Assembly: GCF_000384115.1 (NCBI RefSeq) | Contig: NZ_KB913029.1 | Location: 4,811,057-4,875,056, forward strand | Reading direction: 5' to 3' | Length of the DNA stretch: 64,000 bases | DNA from: Sporichthya polymorpha DSM 43042 | GTDB lineage: Bacteria > Actinomycetota > Actinomycetes > Sporichthyales > Sporichthyaceae | Shown here: piece by piece, positions 25,895 to 34,684 of the stretch | Layout of the letters: each line of letters begins with the position of its first letter | How positions within the stretch are numbered: position 1 is the stretch's first letter | Notes under the pieces: generated by a model | What the model was told of the DNA's origin: nothing | The model's database searches: none | Seen by the model: the letters and a program-made list of their open reading frames with translations, nothing else | Translations under genes and position numbers: made by a program

Positions 25895-28615
25895 TCAGTG
25901 GCCGGCGTCGTGCCAGGTGCGGCCGGTGCCGACGGAGACGTCGAGGGCGACGGAGAGGGGATAGGCCGCGCCCATCTGCTCGCGGACCAGGGCCTCGAGG
26001 GCCTCCTGCTCGCCCGGGGCGACCTCAAGGACGAGTTCGTCGTGGACCTGCAGGAGCATGCGGGACTTCATGCCGGAGCGGGCGAGGGCGTCGGCGACGC
26101 CGAGCATCGCGACCTTGATGATGTCCGCGGCGGAGCCCTGGATCGGGGCGTTGAGGGCCATGCGTTCGGCCATCTCGCGACGCTGCCGGTTGTCGCTGGT
26201 GAGGTCGGGGAGGTAGCGGCGCCGGCCGAGGATCGTGGAGGTGTAGCCCTCCATGCGGGCCTGGTCGACGACGGCACGCAGGTAGTCGCGCACGCCGCCG
26301 AAGCGCTCGAAGTACTCGTCCATCAGCTCGCGCGCCTCGTCGGTCGAGATGTTGAGCTGCTTGGACAGGCCGAACGGCGAGAGGCCGTACGCGAGGCCGT
26401 ACGACATCGCCTTGATCTTCGCGCGCATCTCGAGCGTGACGCCGTCGGCGGGGACGCCGAAGACGCGCGACGCGACGGTCGTGTGCAAATCCTCGCCGGA
26501 GGCGAAGGCCTCCTGCAGGCCCTCGTCCGCGGAGAGGTGAGCCATGATCCGCATCTCGATCTGGCTGTAGTCCGCGGTCATCAGCGCTTCGTAGCCCTCG
26601 CCGACGACGAAGGCGGTGCGGATGCGCCGGCCCTCCTCGGTACGGATCGGGATGTTCTGCAGATTCGGGTCGGTCGAGGACAGGCGCCCGGTCGCGGCGA
26701 TCATCTGGTTGAACGTCGTGTGGATGCGGTGGTGGTCGTCGAGCATCGGGATCAGACCGTCGACCGTGGACTTCAGCCGCGTGACGTCGCGGTGCCGCAG
26801 CAGCGCCTCGAGGAAGGGGTGCTCGGTCTTCGCGTAGAGGTCGGCGAGCGCGTCGGCGTCGGTCGTGTAGCCGGTCTTGATGCGCTTGGTCTTCGGCAGC
26901 GCCAGTTCGTCGAAGAGCACGACCTGCAACTGCTTCGGCGAGCCGAGGTTCACCTCGTGCCCGATCGCGGCGTACGCGGCCTGCTCGGCGGCCTTGACCT
27001 CGCCGCCGAAGTGGGCGGACAGGTGCGCGAGGTACTCGGCGTCGGCCGCGATGCCGATGCGTTCCATCTCCGCGAGGACGCCGACCAGCGGCAGCTCCAC
27101 CTCGGCCAGCAGCATCGCGCCACCGCGGGCGGTCAGCTCGCCGTCGAGGTGCTCGGCGAGGTCGATGACGGCCCGGGCGCGGACCATCGCCGCGTTCGCG
27201 GCCGCTTCCTCGTCGCCACCGTCGAAGGAGAGCTGGCCGCCGTCGGCGCTGTCGTTGCGCAACTCGCGGTGCAGGAAGCGCAGCGCGAGGTCGGACAGCT
27301 CGAACGACCGCTGCCCGGGCAGGGCGAGGTAGGCCGACAGCGCGGTGTCGGACGTGACGCCGGCGAGCGTCCACCCGTGCGCCGCGAACGCGAGCATCGG
27401 GCCCTTCGCGTCGTGCAGCGCCTTCGGCCGCGACGCGTCGGCGAGCCACGCGGCCAGCGCGGCGTCGTCCTCCGGGGAGATCGTCGCCGGGTCGAGGAAG
27501 CAGGCGGTGCCGTCGGCGGCCGCGAGGGCGATGCCGGTCAGCGTCCCGGTCCCCCGCCCCCACGTGCCGGTGACGTCGACGCCGGTGCGGCCCGCACCGC
27601 TCGCGTGCTCGGCCAGCCACTCGGCGAGCTCCCCGGAGGCGAGCACCTCGCCGGCGACCTCGAAGCCGGCCTCGGCCTCGGGTTCGGCGGACTCCAGCGT
27701 CGCCCACAGCCGCTCGCGCAGGACGCGGAACTGCAGGGTGTCGAAGACGCGGTGGACCTCGTCCCGGTCCCAGTTCTGCAGCGCGAGGTCGGCCGGGCGC
27801 ACCTCGAGGGGGACGTCGCGGACCAGCTCCGTGAGCTGGCTGTTGGTCATGACCTGGGTCAGGTGCGCGCGCAGCGCGTCGCCGGCCTTGCCCTTGACCT
27901 CGTCGGCGCGGTGAATCAGCTCCGCCAGCGAGCCGAACTCCCGGATCCACTTCGCGGCGGTCTTCTCGCCCACCGACGGGATCGACGGCAGGTTGTCCGA
28001 CGGGTCGCCGCGCAGCGCGGCGAAGTCCGGGTACTGCGCCGGGGTCAGCCCGTAGCGCTCCTCGACCGCGGCCGGGTCCATGCGGGAGAGCTCGGACACC
28101 CCGCGCTTGGGGTAGAGCACGGTGACGTGGTCGCTGACCAGCTGGAAGGAGTCCCGGTCGCCGGTGAGGATCAGCACCTCGAAGTTCTCGGCCTCGGCCT
28201 GGACCGCGAGGGTCGCGATGACGTCGTCGGCCTCGTAGCCCTCGGCGGTCACCACGGGGATCTTCAGCGCGTCGAGCACCTCGCGGATCAGGCTGACCTG
28301 GGGGCGGAACTCGTCGGGCGTCGAGGTGCGGTTCGCCTTGTACTCGGGGAAGGCCTCGCTGCGGAAGGTCGCGCGCGAGATGTCGAAGCACACGGCCAGG
28401 TGGGTGGGGGCCTCGTCGCGCAGCGTGTTGATGAGCATCGAGGTGAAGCCGTAGACCGCGTTGGTCGGCGACCCCGTCGTCGTGGAGAAGTTCTCGACCG
28501 GCAGCGCGTAGAACGCCCGATATGCGAGCGAATGCCCGTCGAGCAGCAGCAACCGGCCAGCACGTCCGCTTCCGGCACTTTGACCGGGGATCTGGCCGGG
28601 GATGTGGTCACTCAC
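25895..28615 (-). CDS. polA: DNA polymerase I
   Basis: A 906-residue DNA polymerase I used in repair and Okazaki fragment processing. The 5'-3' exonuclease domain is intact (LLLDGHSLAYRAFYALP at the N-terminus, AEGYEADDVIATLA, LILTGDRDSFQLV, LRGDPSDNLPSIPSVGEKTA). The middle domain lacks the D-x-E metal ligands of a proofreading exonuclease (the place reads GVDVTGTW), as in other actinobacteria. The polymerase domain has motif A (LMTADYSQIEMRIMAHLS), motif B (KAMSYGLAYGLSPFGL) and motif C (LLQVHDELVLEV). The GTG start at 28615 is preceded by TAGGTT at 6 bases and no Shine-Dalgarno, suggesting leaderless expression. Palindromic repeats follow the stop. Confidence 0.97.
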   Translation of the reverse strand: MSDHIPGQIPGQSAGSGRAGRLLLLDGHSLAYRAFYALPVENFSTTTGSPTNAVYGFTSMLINTLRDEAPTHLAVCFDISRATFRSEAFPEYKANRTSTPDEFRPQVSLIREVLDALKIPVVTAEGYEADDVIATLAVQAEAENFEVLILTGDRDSFQLVSDHVTVLYPKRGVSELSRMDPAAVEERYGLTPAQYPDFAALRGDPSDNLPSIPSVGEKTAAKWIREFGSLAELIHRADEVKGKAGDALRAHLTQVMTNSQLTELVRDVPLEVRPADLALQNWDRDEVHRVFDTLQFRVLRERLWATLESAEPEAEAGFEVAGEVLASGELAEWLAEHASGAGRTGVDVTGTWGRGTGTLTGIALAAADGTACFLDPATISPEDDAALAAWLADASRPKALHDAKGPMLAFAAHGWTLAGVTSDTALSAYLALPGQRSFELSDLALRFLHRELRNDSADGGQLSFDGGDEEAAANAAMVRARAVIDLAEHLDGELTARGGAMLLAEVELPLVGVLAEMERIGIAADAEYLAHLSAHFGGEVKAAEQAAYAAIGHEVNLGSPKQLQVVLFDELALPKTKRIKTGYTTDADALADLYAKTEHPFLEALLRHRDVTRLKSTVDGLIPMLDDHHRIHTTFNQMIAATGRLSSTDPNLQNIPIRTEEGRRIRTAFVVGEGYEALMTADYSQIEMRIMAHLSADEGLQEAFASGEDLHTTVASRVFGVPADGVTLEMRAKIKAMSYGLAYGLSPFGLSKQLNISTDEARELMDEYFERFGGVRDYLRAVVDQARMEGYTSTILGRRRYLPDLTSDNRQRREMAERMALNAPIQGSAADIIKVAMLGVADALARSGMKSRMLLQVHDELVLEVAPGEQEALEALVREQMGAAYPLSVALDVSVGTGRTWHDAGH

Positions 28616-28621
28616 CGTGCG

Positions 28622-28627
28622 AACCTA
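28622..28627 (-). promoter_or_regulatory. -10 box of polA, leaderless type
   Basis: TAGGTT on the minus strand is followed by CGCACG and the GTG start of polA; no ribosome binding site lies between. Confidence 0.45.
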
Positions 28628-28736
28628 CCGCGCGCCTCTGACGATTCCGGCCCCCCGCCCGCCTCGGGCGGGCATGATCGACTCCGACAATCAGCTCCGA
28701 CAAAACGTGACCGACGATCCCCAGGGAGGCGGGACG

Positions 28737-30008
28737 GTGTTCCGCAGGCTGGCCGGCGTGCTGGCGGCGTTCGTGCTCGCCCTCCTGGCCATACCCCTCC
28801 TCGCGAGCCCCGCCGCGGCCGAGGGCGAGGACGTGCACGGCCGACTGCGCAACGGCGACGCCGCGGTCGCGGACGTGCGCATCTTCGTCACCGACCCCGC
28901 CGGCAACCAGGTCGGGGAGGCCCGCAGCGACGGCGAGGGCAACTGGGCCGTCCCACTGCCCGGTCCCGGCGAGTACACGGTGACGCTCGACACCGAGACG
29001 CTGCCCGAGGACGTGAGCCTGCGGAATCCGGACAACACGAGCGTCACCCGCTCGATCGTCGGTGGCCAGGCGGCACCTCAGCTGTTCCCGCTCGGCGAGG
29101 GGCGGGCCGTCGCCAAGTCGGACACGATCGAGTGGGTACAGCTGACGGCCGAGGGACTGCGGTTCGGGCTGATCCTCGCGCTCGCGGCGGTCGGCCTGTC
29201 CCTGATCTACGGCACGACCGGGCTCGTCAACTTCTCGCACGGCGAGCTCGTGACGCTCGGCGCGATGGTCGCGTACTGGTTCAACGTCGAACTCGGGATA
29301 CAGCTGCTCCTCGCCGGGGCGCTGACGGTGCTCGTGTGCGGCGTGGCCGGCGGGGCCCAGGACGCCCTGTTCTGGGGACAGCTCCGCAAACGCAAGACCG
29401 GTCTGCTCGCGATGATGATCGTCTCGATCGGTCTCGCGCTGCTGGTCCGGTACGTCTACCAGTACCTGTTCGGCGGCGGCTTCTCCTCCTACGAGGACTA
29501 CCGGACCCAGCCCGCGCGCGAGCCGCTCAACCTCGGTTTCGCCCTCGCGCCCCGCGACTACTGGAGCATGGGCATCGCGGCGGTCGCCCTGGTCCTCGTG
29601 CTGTGGGCGCTGGTGGGCACGCGCCTCGGCAAGGCCACCCGCGCCGTCGCCGACAACCCGTCGCTCGCGGCGGCGTCCGGCATCGACGTCGACCGCGTCA
29701 TCCGCGTGGTGTGGGCCGTCGGCGCGGCCCTGGCCGCCCTGGCCGGCATCCTGCTCGGTCTGGCCCAGCAGGTGAACTTCGCGCTCGGGTTCAACATCCT
29801 GCTGCTGATGTTCGCCGCGGTGACCCTCGGCGGTCTCGGGTCGGCGACCGGCGCGGTGCTCGGCAGTCTGATCATCGGGTTGTTCATCCAGCTGTCGACG
29901 ATCTGGGTGTCCCCGGAGCTGAAGAACGTCGGCGCTCTCGGCGTCCTGATCGTGATCCTGCTCGTGCGCCCACAAGGCATCCTCGGCCGCCGGGAAAGGA
30001 TCGGTTGA
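28737..30008 (+). CDS. livH: Branched-chain amino-acid ABC permease LivH with fused exported N-terminal domain
   Basis: A 423-residue protein in two parts. Residues 1-29 form a signal peptide or first membrane segment (VLAAFVLALLAIPLLASPAAA) and 30-125 form a small beta domain like a carboxypeptidase-regulatory fold (GRLRNGDAAVADVRIFVTDP, DGEGNWAVPLPGPGEYTVTL). From about 140 it is a standard LivH permease: LSLIYGTTGLVNFSHGELV, and the loop GKATRAVADNPSLAAASGID that contacts the ATPase. The GTG start follows GGGAGG by 7 bases; in-frame codons further upstream lack a ribosome site. It heads livH-livM-livG-livF. Usual LivH is about 300 residues, so the extra ~125 residues are the odd feature. 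Confidence 0.92.
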   Translation: MFRRLAGVLAAFVLALLAIPLLASPAAAEGEDVHGRLRNGDAAVADVRIFVTDPAGNQVGEARSDGEGNWAVPLPGPGEYTVTLDTETLPEDVSLRNPDNTSVTRSIVGGQAAPQLFPLGEGRAVAKSDTIEWVQLTAEGLRFGLILALAAVGLSLIYGTTGLVNFSHGELVTLGAMVAYWFNVELGIQLLLAGALTVLVCGVAGGAQDALFWGQLRKRKTGLLAMMIVSIGLALLVRYVYQYLFGGGFSSYEDYRTQPAREPLNLGFALAPRDYWSMGIAAVALVLVLWALVGTRLGKATRAVADNPSLAAASGIDVDRVIRVVWAVGAALAALAGILLGLAQQVNFALGFNILLLMFAAVTLGGLGSATGAVLGSLIIGLFIQLSTIWVSPELKNVGALGVLIVILLVRPQGILGRRERIG

Positions 30009-30009
30009 G

Positions 30010-31005
30010 ATGGACTGGGGCCGCATCTTCTCCAACGCCATCGAGTCCGGGCTCGGCATCGACGGCGTGTACTTCGCGCTCGCCGCGATCGGGCTCAACA
30101 TCCACTTCGGCTACGCCGGACTGCTCAACTTCGGCCAGTCCGCGTTCATGGCCATGGGCGCCTACGGGCTGGCGGTCTCGGTCGCCAGCTACGGCCTGAA
30201 CTTCTGGGTCGGCATCGCGATCGGGCTCGGGCTCTCCGTCGTCCTCGCGATCCTGCTCGGCATACCCACACTCCGACTGCGCGCGGACTATCTGGCGATC
30301 GTGACGATCGCCGCGGCGGAGATCATCCGGTTGATCGTCCGCTCGGTCTCGCTCGAGGACAAGCTCGGCGGCACCGACGGTCTGCAGCAGTACTCGGCCG
30401 GCTTCTTCGACCTCAACCCCTACACGGACGGCAAGCAGTACGGCCTGCTGGGCATCGAGTTCAGCGCCCGCGACACCTGGGTCCTCACCGTCGGCTGGGT
30501 CCTCGTCGTGCTGTGCTGCCTCCTGGTCTGGACGCTGATGCGCAGCCCCTGGGGTCGTGTGCTCAAGGCCATCCGCGAGGACGAGGACGCCGTGCGCAGC
30601 CTCGGCAAGAACGTCTACGCCTACAAGATGCAGGCGCTCGTCCTCGGCGGAGTGATCGGCGCGCTCGGTGGCTTCATCGCGGCGCTCGGCCAGGGCTCGG
30701 TCGCCCCGGACCTCTACGGCTCGGAGACGACGTTCTTCCTCTACACCGCGCTGATCCTCGGCGGTGCCGCGCGCGTGTTCGGCCCGGTCGTCGGAGCGGT
30801 GATCTTCTGGTCGCTGCTCTCGTTCACCGACAACTTCCTCCGCGAGGCCATCGCGAACGACCACATCTCCGAGTCGGTGATGAACCCCAACCAGGTCGGG
30901 CAGGTCCGCTTCATGCTCGTCGGCCTGGGTCTGGTCCTGATGCTGTGCTTCCGCCCGCAGGGCATCTTCGGCGACCGGAAGGAGATCGCGCTCGATGCCC
31001 GATGA
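30010..31005 (+). CDS. livM: Branched-chain amino-acid ABC permease LivM
   Basis: A 331-residue multi-spanning permease, the partner of LivH in the channel. Family stretches are NIHFGYAGLLNFGQSAFMAMGAYG, split here as FGYAGLLNFGQ near residue 35, RLRADYLAIVTIAAAEIIRL, and the ATPase-contact loop GRVLKAIREDEDAVRSLGKN. It starts 1 bp after the livH stop region and its end overlaps livG by 11 bp, so all are translated together. The substrate may be branched-chain amino acids, but LivM-type transporters also carry urea, amides and aromatic compounds. Confidence 0.94.
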   Translation: MDWGRIFSNAIESGLGIDGVYFALAAIGLNIHFGYAGLLNFGQSAFMAMGAYGLAVSVASYGLNFWVGIAIGLGLSVVLAILLGIPTLRLRADYLAIVTIAAAEIIRLIVRSVSLEDKLGGTDGLQQYSAGFFDLNPYTDGKQYGLLGIEFSARDTWVLTVGWVLVVLCCLLVWTLMRSPWGRVLKAIREDEDAVRSLGKNVYAYKMQALVLGGVIGALGGFIAALGQGSVAPDLYGSETTFFLYTALILGGAARVFGPVVGAVIFWSLLSFTDNFLREAIANDHISESVMNPNQVGQVRFMLVGLGLVLMLCFRPQGIFGDRKEIALDAR

Positions 31006-32077
31006 CGCCCAGGACTTCCCGCCCTCCGGTCCCGAGTGGGACTTCCTCCGCGACCCCGACCCCATCGCGGCGCCGGTGCCCGGGGCACCGCCCGTGCCCG
31101 TGATGCCGGACGCCGCGCCCGCGGTGAAGTCGGAGCATCACGCGGTCGCGCTCGACGCGCTGTCGGGGACGGCAGCCGAGCCCGGGGCCGCGAAGCCGGA
31201 CCCGATCCTCGTCGCGGACGCCGTCGTCCGCCGGTTCGGCGGTCTGGTGGCGGTCGACGTTCATCACGTCGAGATCCAGCGGCACTCGATCACCGCGCTG
31301 ATCGGGCCGAACGGCGCCGGGAAGACGACGTTCTTCAACCTGCTCACCGGGTTCGACCGGCCCGAGGCCGGCGCGTGGACCTTCGAGGGCCGCGTCGTCA
31401 GCGGCCTGCCGCCGCACCGGGTGGCGCGGCGCGGCATGGTCCGCACGTTCCAGCTCACCAAGGCCCTGTCGAAGCTCACCGTGCTCGACAACATGCGCCT
31501 CGGCGCGCCCCAGCAGCGCGGGGAGGCCCTCTGGGCCGCCGTCGTCCCGCCGCTGTGGAAGCGGCAGGAGGCGGCCGTCACCGCCCGCGCCATGGAGCTG
31601 CTCGAGCGTTTCAAGCTCGCCGACAAGGCCGGCGACTTCGCGGGCAGCCTCTCCGGCGGTCAGCGCAAGCTGCTCGAGATGGCCCGCGCGCTGATGAGTT
31701 CGCCGCGGCTGGTCATGCTCGACGAGCCGATGGCCGGTGTGAACCCGGCCCTGACCCAGTCGCTGCTCGGCCACGTGCAGAGCCTGCGCGACGACGGCAT
31801 GACGGTCGTGTTCGTCGAGCACGACATGGACGTGGTCCGCCACATCGCGGACTGGGTCGTCGTTCTGGCGCAGGGTCAGGTCATCGCGGAGGGCCCGCCC
31901 GCATCGGTCATGTCCGACGACCGCGTCATCGACGCCTACCTCGGCTCCCACCACGACGCACCGCTGTCCGAGGAGGAGGAAGAGGCCCGCCTCGTCGAGG
32001 CCGAGGCCGAACTCGCCGAGGAGATCTCCCACCTGAGCGCCGCGGACCCGTCCACCGAAGGAGGCGCTGCGCCGTGA
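30995..32077 (+). CDS. livG: Branched-chain amino-acid ABC ATPase LivG
   Basis: A 360-residue ATPase. The ABC domain begins near residue 69 (DAVVRRFGGLVAVDVHHVEI) with Walker A GPNGAGKTTF, signature LSGGQRKLLEMARAL, Walker B LVMLDEPMAGVNP and the H-loop FVEHDMDVV. It carries a Pro/Ala-rich N-terminal extension of about 65 residues and an acidic C-terminal tail (SEEEEEARLVEAEAELAEE) that standard LivG (about 255 residues) lacks; both could mediate contacts. The ATG start lies inside the end of livM and the stop overlaps the GTG of livF. Confidence 0.93.
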   Translation: MPDDAQDFPPSGPEWDFLRDPDPIAAPVPGAPPVPVMPDAAPAVKSEHHAVALDALSGTAAEPGAAKPDPILVADAVVRRFGGLVAVDVHHVEIQRHSITALIGPNGAGKTTFFNLLTGFDRPEAGAWTFEGRVVSGLPPHRVARRGMVRTFQLTKALSKLTVLDNMRLGAPQQRGEALWAAVVPPLWKRQEAAVTARAMELLERFKLADKAGDFAGSLSGGQRKLLEMARALMSSPRLVMLDEPMAGVNPALTQSLLGHVQSLRDDGMTVVFVEHDMDVVRHIADWVVVLAQGQVIAEGPPASVMSDDRVIDAYLGSHHDAPLSEEEEEARLVEAEAELAEEISHLSAADPSTEGGAAP

Positions 32078-32871
32078 CCGAGCAGACTCCGCCCACGCCG
32101 CCCACCACTCCGCCGCCCACCACTCCGCCGGGCGTCCCGCCGCCCGCCCCCGAGGCCCTGTTGCGGGCGTCGAACCTCGTCGCCGGGTACGTGCCGGGGG
32201 TCGACATCCTCAACGGCTGCGACCTCCACGCCGCGCCCGGGGAGCTCGTCGCGATCATCGGCCCGAACGGCGCCGGCAAGTCCACGCTGCTCAAGGCGCT
32301 CTTCGGCCTCGTGCCGGTGCGCTCGGGCAACGTGACGCTGCGCGGGGAGGACATCACCGGCTTCAAGGCCAACAAGCTCGTCTCCCGCGGAGTCGGGTTC
32401 GTGCCGCAGACGAACAACGTCTTCGGGAACCTGACCATCGAGGAGAACCTCCAGATGGGGGTCTTCCAGCAGCCCAAGCGCTTCAAGGAGCGCTTCGCCT
32501 ACGTGTGCGACCTGTTCCCCACCCTCGGCGCCCGCAAGAACCAGCGGGCGGGCTCGTTGTCCGGCGGTGAGCGGCAGATGGTCGCGATGGGCCGGGCGCT
32601 GATGCTCGAGCCGTCGGTCCTGCTGCTCGACGAGCCGTCGGCCGGCCTCTCCCCCGCCCTGCAGGACGAGGTCTTCATCCGGACCAAGCAGATCAACCGC
32701 ACCGGCGTCACCGTCGTGATGGTCGAGCAGAACGCCCGCCGTTGCCTGCAGATCTGCCACCGCGGCTACGTCCTCGACCAGGGCCGCAACGCCTACACGG
32801 GCACCGGCAAGGCCCTGATCAACGACCCGAAGGTCATCGAGCTCTACCTCGGCACCCTCGCCAAGGCCTGA
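32074..32871 (+). CDS. livF: Branched-chain amino-acid ABC ATPase LivF
   Basis: A 265-residue ATPase, second of the pair. After a Pro/Thr-rich start (TEQTPPTPPTTPPPTTPP, coded by a repeated 15-bp unit) come Walker A GPNGAGKSTLL, the Q-loop FVPQTNNVF, signature LSGGERQMVAMGRAL, Walker B LLLDEPSAGLSP and MVEQNARRCLQI. The GTG at 32074 overlaps the livG stop and follows GAAGGAGG by 9 bases. It is the last gene of the transporter operon; a shared terminator separates it from the convergent binding-protein gene. Confidence 0.94.
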   Translation: MTEQTPPTPPTTPPPTTPPGVPPPAPEALLRASNLVAGYVPGVDILNGCDLHAAPGELVAIIGPNGAGKSTLLKALFGLVPVRSGNVTLRGEDITGFKANKLVSRGVGFVPQTNNVFGNLTIEENLQMGVFQQPKRFKERFAYVCDLFPTLGARKNQRAGSLSGGERQMVAMGRALMLEPSVLLLDEPSAGLSPALQDEVFIRTKQINRTGVTVVMVEQNARRCLQICHRGYVLDQGRNAYTGTGKALINDPKVIELYLGTLAKA

Positions 32872-32888
32872 CACCACGTCACTCCCCC

Positions 32889-32938
32889 GTAGCGTCAGCG
32901 AGATCGCGCGCCATAGCGCTCGTTCTCGCTGACGTTAC
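32889..32938. repeat. Imperfect inverted repeat after livF
   Basis: Arms GTAGCGTCAGCGAGA (32889-32903) and TCTCGCTGACGTTAC (32924-32938) match at 14 of 15 positions around a 20-base loop. The sequence GTAGCGTCAGC also occurs beside the rpsA terminator (20328-20344 region). It stands directly before the bidirectional terminator. Confidence 0.75.
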
Positions 32939-32948
32939 GCAAAAGAGA

Positions 32949-32976
32949 AAGGGCCCCACCTGACGGTGGGGCCCTT
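32949..32976. terminator. Bidirectional terminator between livF and the binding-protein gene
   Basis: A perfect 12-bp stem AAGGGCCCCACC / GGTGGGGCCCTT with loop TGAC. It is followed by TTCCTC on the plus strand and flanked by AAAAGAGAAA on the other side, giving a T-run for transcripts from either direction. Confidence 0.88.
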
Positions 32977-32987
32977 CCTCGTCGGTG

Positions 32988-34442
32988 TTACGGGGTCGAG
33001 GTGGCGGTGGCGCTGGGCGACGCCGACTCCTCCTCCTCCTCCTCGGCCTCGGAGGCCGAGCCGCTGGCGCTCTCGCTGCCGCTGGTCGCGGTCGCGGACG
33101 GCGACGCCGTGGCACCCGGCTTGGTGTCGTTGTCGGCCGACTCCGTGGTGGACGCGCCACCGGAGATCGGGCCGGTCACGAACTTCAGCGCCTTGTACTG
33201 GTTGTCGTTGCCGTACTGGTAGATACCCATCGAGGCAACGGTCGGGTTGCCGTTCGAGTCGAACTCGACGCGGCCGGACTGGCCGTCGTAGTCGATGTCC
33301 TTGTCCTCCTGCAGGAGCTTCACGCACTCGGCGAACGTGCCGCACTTCTCGCCGCCCGAGGAGACCTCGACCATCTTCTTGGCGATGTCGACACCCGCGT
33401 CGCTGTTGGCCGCCTCGGCCGCGAGCGCGACGAGGACGACGGCGTCGTAGGCCTCACCGGCGTAGCTGTAGTCCTTCAGGCTGGAGTCGAAGCCCTTCAG
33501 CTTGGCGACGAAGTCGTCCTGCGGCTTCGAGCCCGGGATGGTGCCCTTGACACCCTCCATCGTGCCCGCGGTCATCTTCGCGTAGCTGGCGTTCGACATG
33601 TTGCCGTCGACCATGTACATGGTCTTGCCGGACTTCAGCGGCAGGATGCCCTGCTTGACCATCTCATCGATGATCTTGCTGGACTCCTCGAAGCCGATCA
33701 GCGCGATCGCGTCGGGGTCCGCCGACTTCAGCTGGCCGACCTCGGCCGCGAACTCACTGGCCTTCGGGTCGTAGATCTTCTTGGAGACGACCTCGCCGCC
33801 GCCGTCCGTGAACGCCTTCTCGGCCTGGTCCGCGAGGCTGGTGCCGTACGCGTCCTGCAGCGCGAGGATGCCGAGGGTCTCGGCACCGTCGTCCAGCGCG
33901 GTCTGGCCCACGACGCGGCCCTGGTAGATGTCCGAGGGCGCGGTGCGGAAGTACAGACCCTTGTCCGGGTAGTCCGTCAGGGTCGTCGAGGTGTTGGCCG
34001 GCGAGATCTGGAGCACGCCGCTGCCGGTGATGCGGTCGATGACCTTCAGCGTCACCGACGAGGACGCGGCACCGATGATCGAGTCGACACCCGCGTCGAG
34101 CAGACGGTTCACCGACTGCGACGCGATGTCGGTCGAGGTGTCGCCGGAGTCCGCCTGCTCCAGCTCGACGTTCTTGCCGAGCACGCCGCCGGCGGCGTTG
34201 ATGTCCTGGACCGCGAGCTTCACGGCCGCGATCTCCGGCGGGCCCAGGATCTGCAGGTTGCCGGTCTCGGGCAGGAGCGTGCCGATCTTCAGCACGCCGT
34301 TGCCGGTGTTGACCTTGGTCGAGGCGCTGGCGGTCGCGTCCGCGTTCGCCTCGTCGTCGTCATCGTCACCGCAGGCGGACAGCGCGAGAGCGGCCGCGGC
34401 CACCAGCGCAAGCGCCTTGGCGGCGGGGAAGGCACGTGCCAT
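32988..34442 (-). CDS. Branched-chain amino-acid-type ABC substrate-binding lipoprotein
   Basis: A 484-residue lipoprotein: signal peptide with lipobox ALSAC (Cys24), then a Peripla_BP_6 / LivJ-like domain (about 50-410; VLKIGTLLPETGNLQILGPP, VKLAVQDINAAGGVLG, ISPANTSTTLTD, YFRTAPSD) and a Ser/Glu/Ala-rich tail from about 430. It captures the substrate outside the cell for the convergent livH-livM-livG-livF transporter. The Ser/Thr-binding residues SASSSVT resemble those that hold the amino-acid carboxylate. GGAGAAG lies 5-6 bases before the ATG. The acidic C-terminal tail is unusual and may span the wall. Confidence 0.92.
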   Translation of the reverse strand: MARAFPAAKALALVAAAALALSACGDDDDDEANADATASASTKVNTGNGVLKIGTLLPETGNLQILGPPEIAAVKLAVQDINAAGGVLGKNVELEQADSGDTSTDIASQSVNRLLDAGVDSIIGAASSSVTLKVIDRITGSGVLQISPANTSTTLTDYPDKGLYFRTAPSDIYQGRVVGQTALDDGAETLGILALQDAYGTSLADQAEKAFTDGGGEVVSKKIYDPKASEFAAEVGQLKSADPDAIALIGFEESSKIIDEMVKQGILPLKSGKTMYMVDGNMSNASYAKMTAGTMEGVKGTIPGSKPQDDFVAKLKGFDSSLKDYSYAGEAYDAVVLVALAAEAANSDAGVDIAKKMVEVSSGGEKCGTFAECVKLLQEDKDIDYDGQSGRVEFDSNGNPTVASMGIYQYGNDNQYKALKFVTGPISGGASTTESADNDTKPGATASPSATATSGSESASGSASEAEEEEEESASPSATATSTP

Positions 34443-34684
34443 GAGGAACTTCTCCTTCTCAACCAGTTCGCCGCTCCGACCACGAAGACGAGCGTCCTTC
34501 GCGTTGGTGAGGCACGGCGTTGTGGCTCGGAACTTAGTGGAGTGAGGGCAGCACCTCGGGTGACTTGCGGCAGGTCAGATCAAGCCGTGTCCGGTTCGTG
34601 ATCTTGAACTGCGACATTCGCCCGTTTTGGGCGGAACGACCGTGGCGAGCACCACGTCGGGCCCGCACTCCGACGGCGGGGTGA

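Noticed and set aside
28602-28736. Longer N-terminus for LivH
   Set aside because: The in-frame codons upstream lack a ribosome site and would put 45 residues before the signal peptide.
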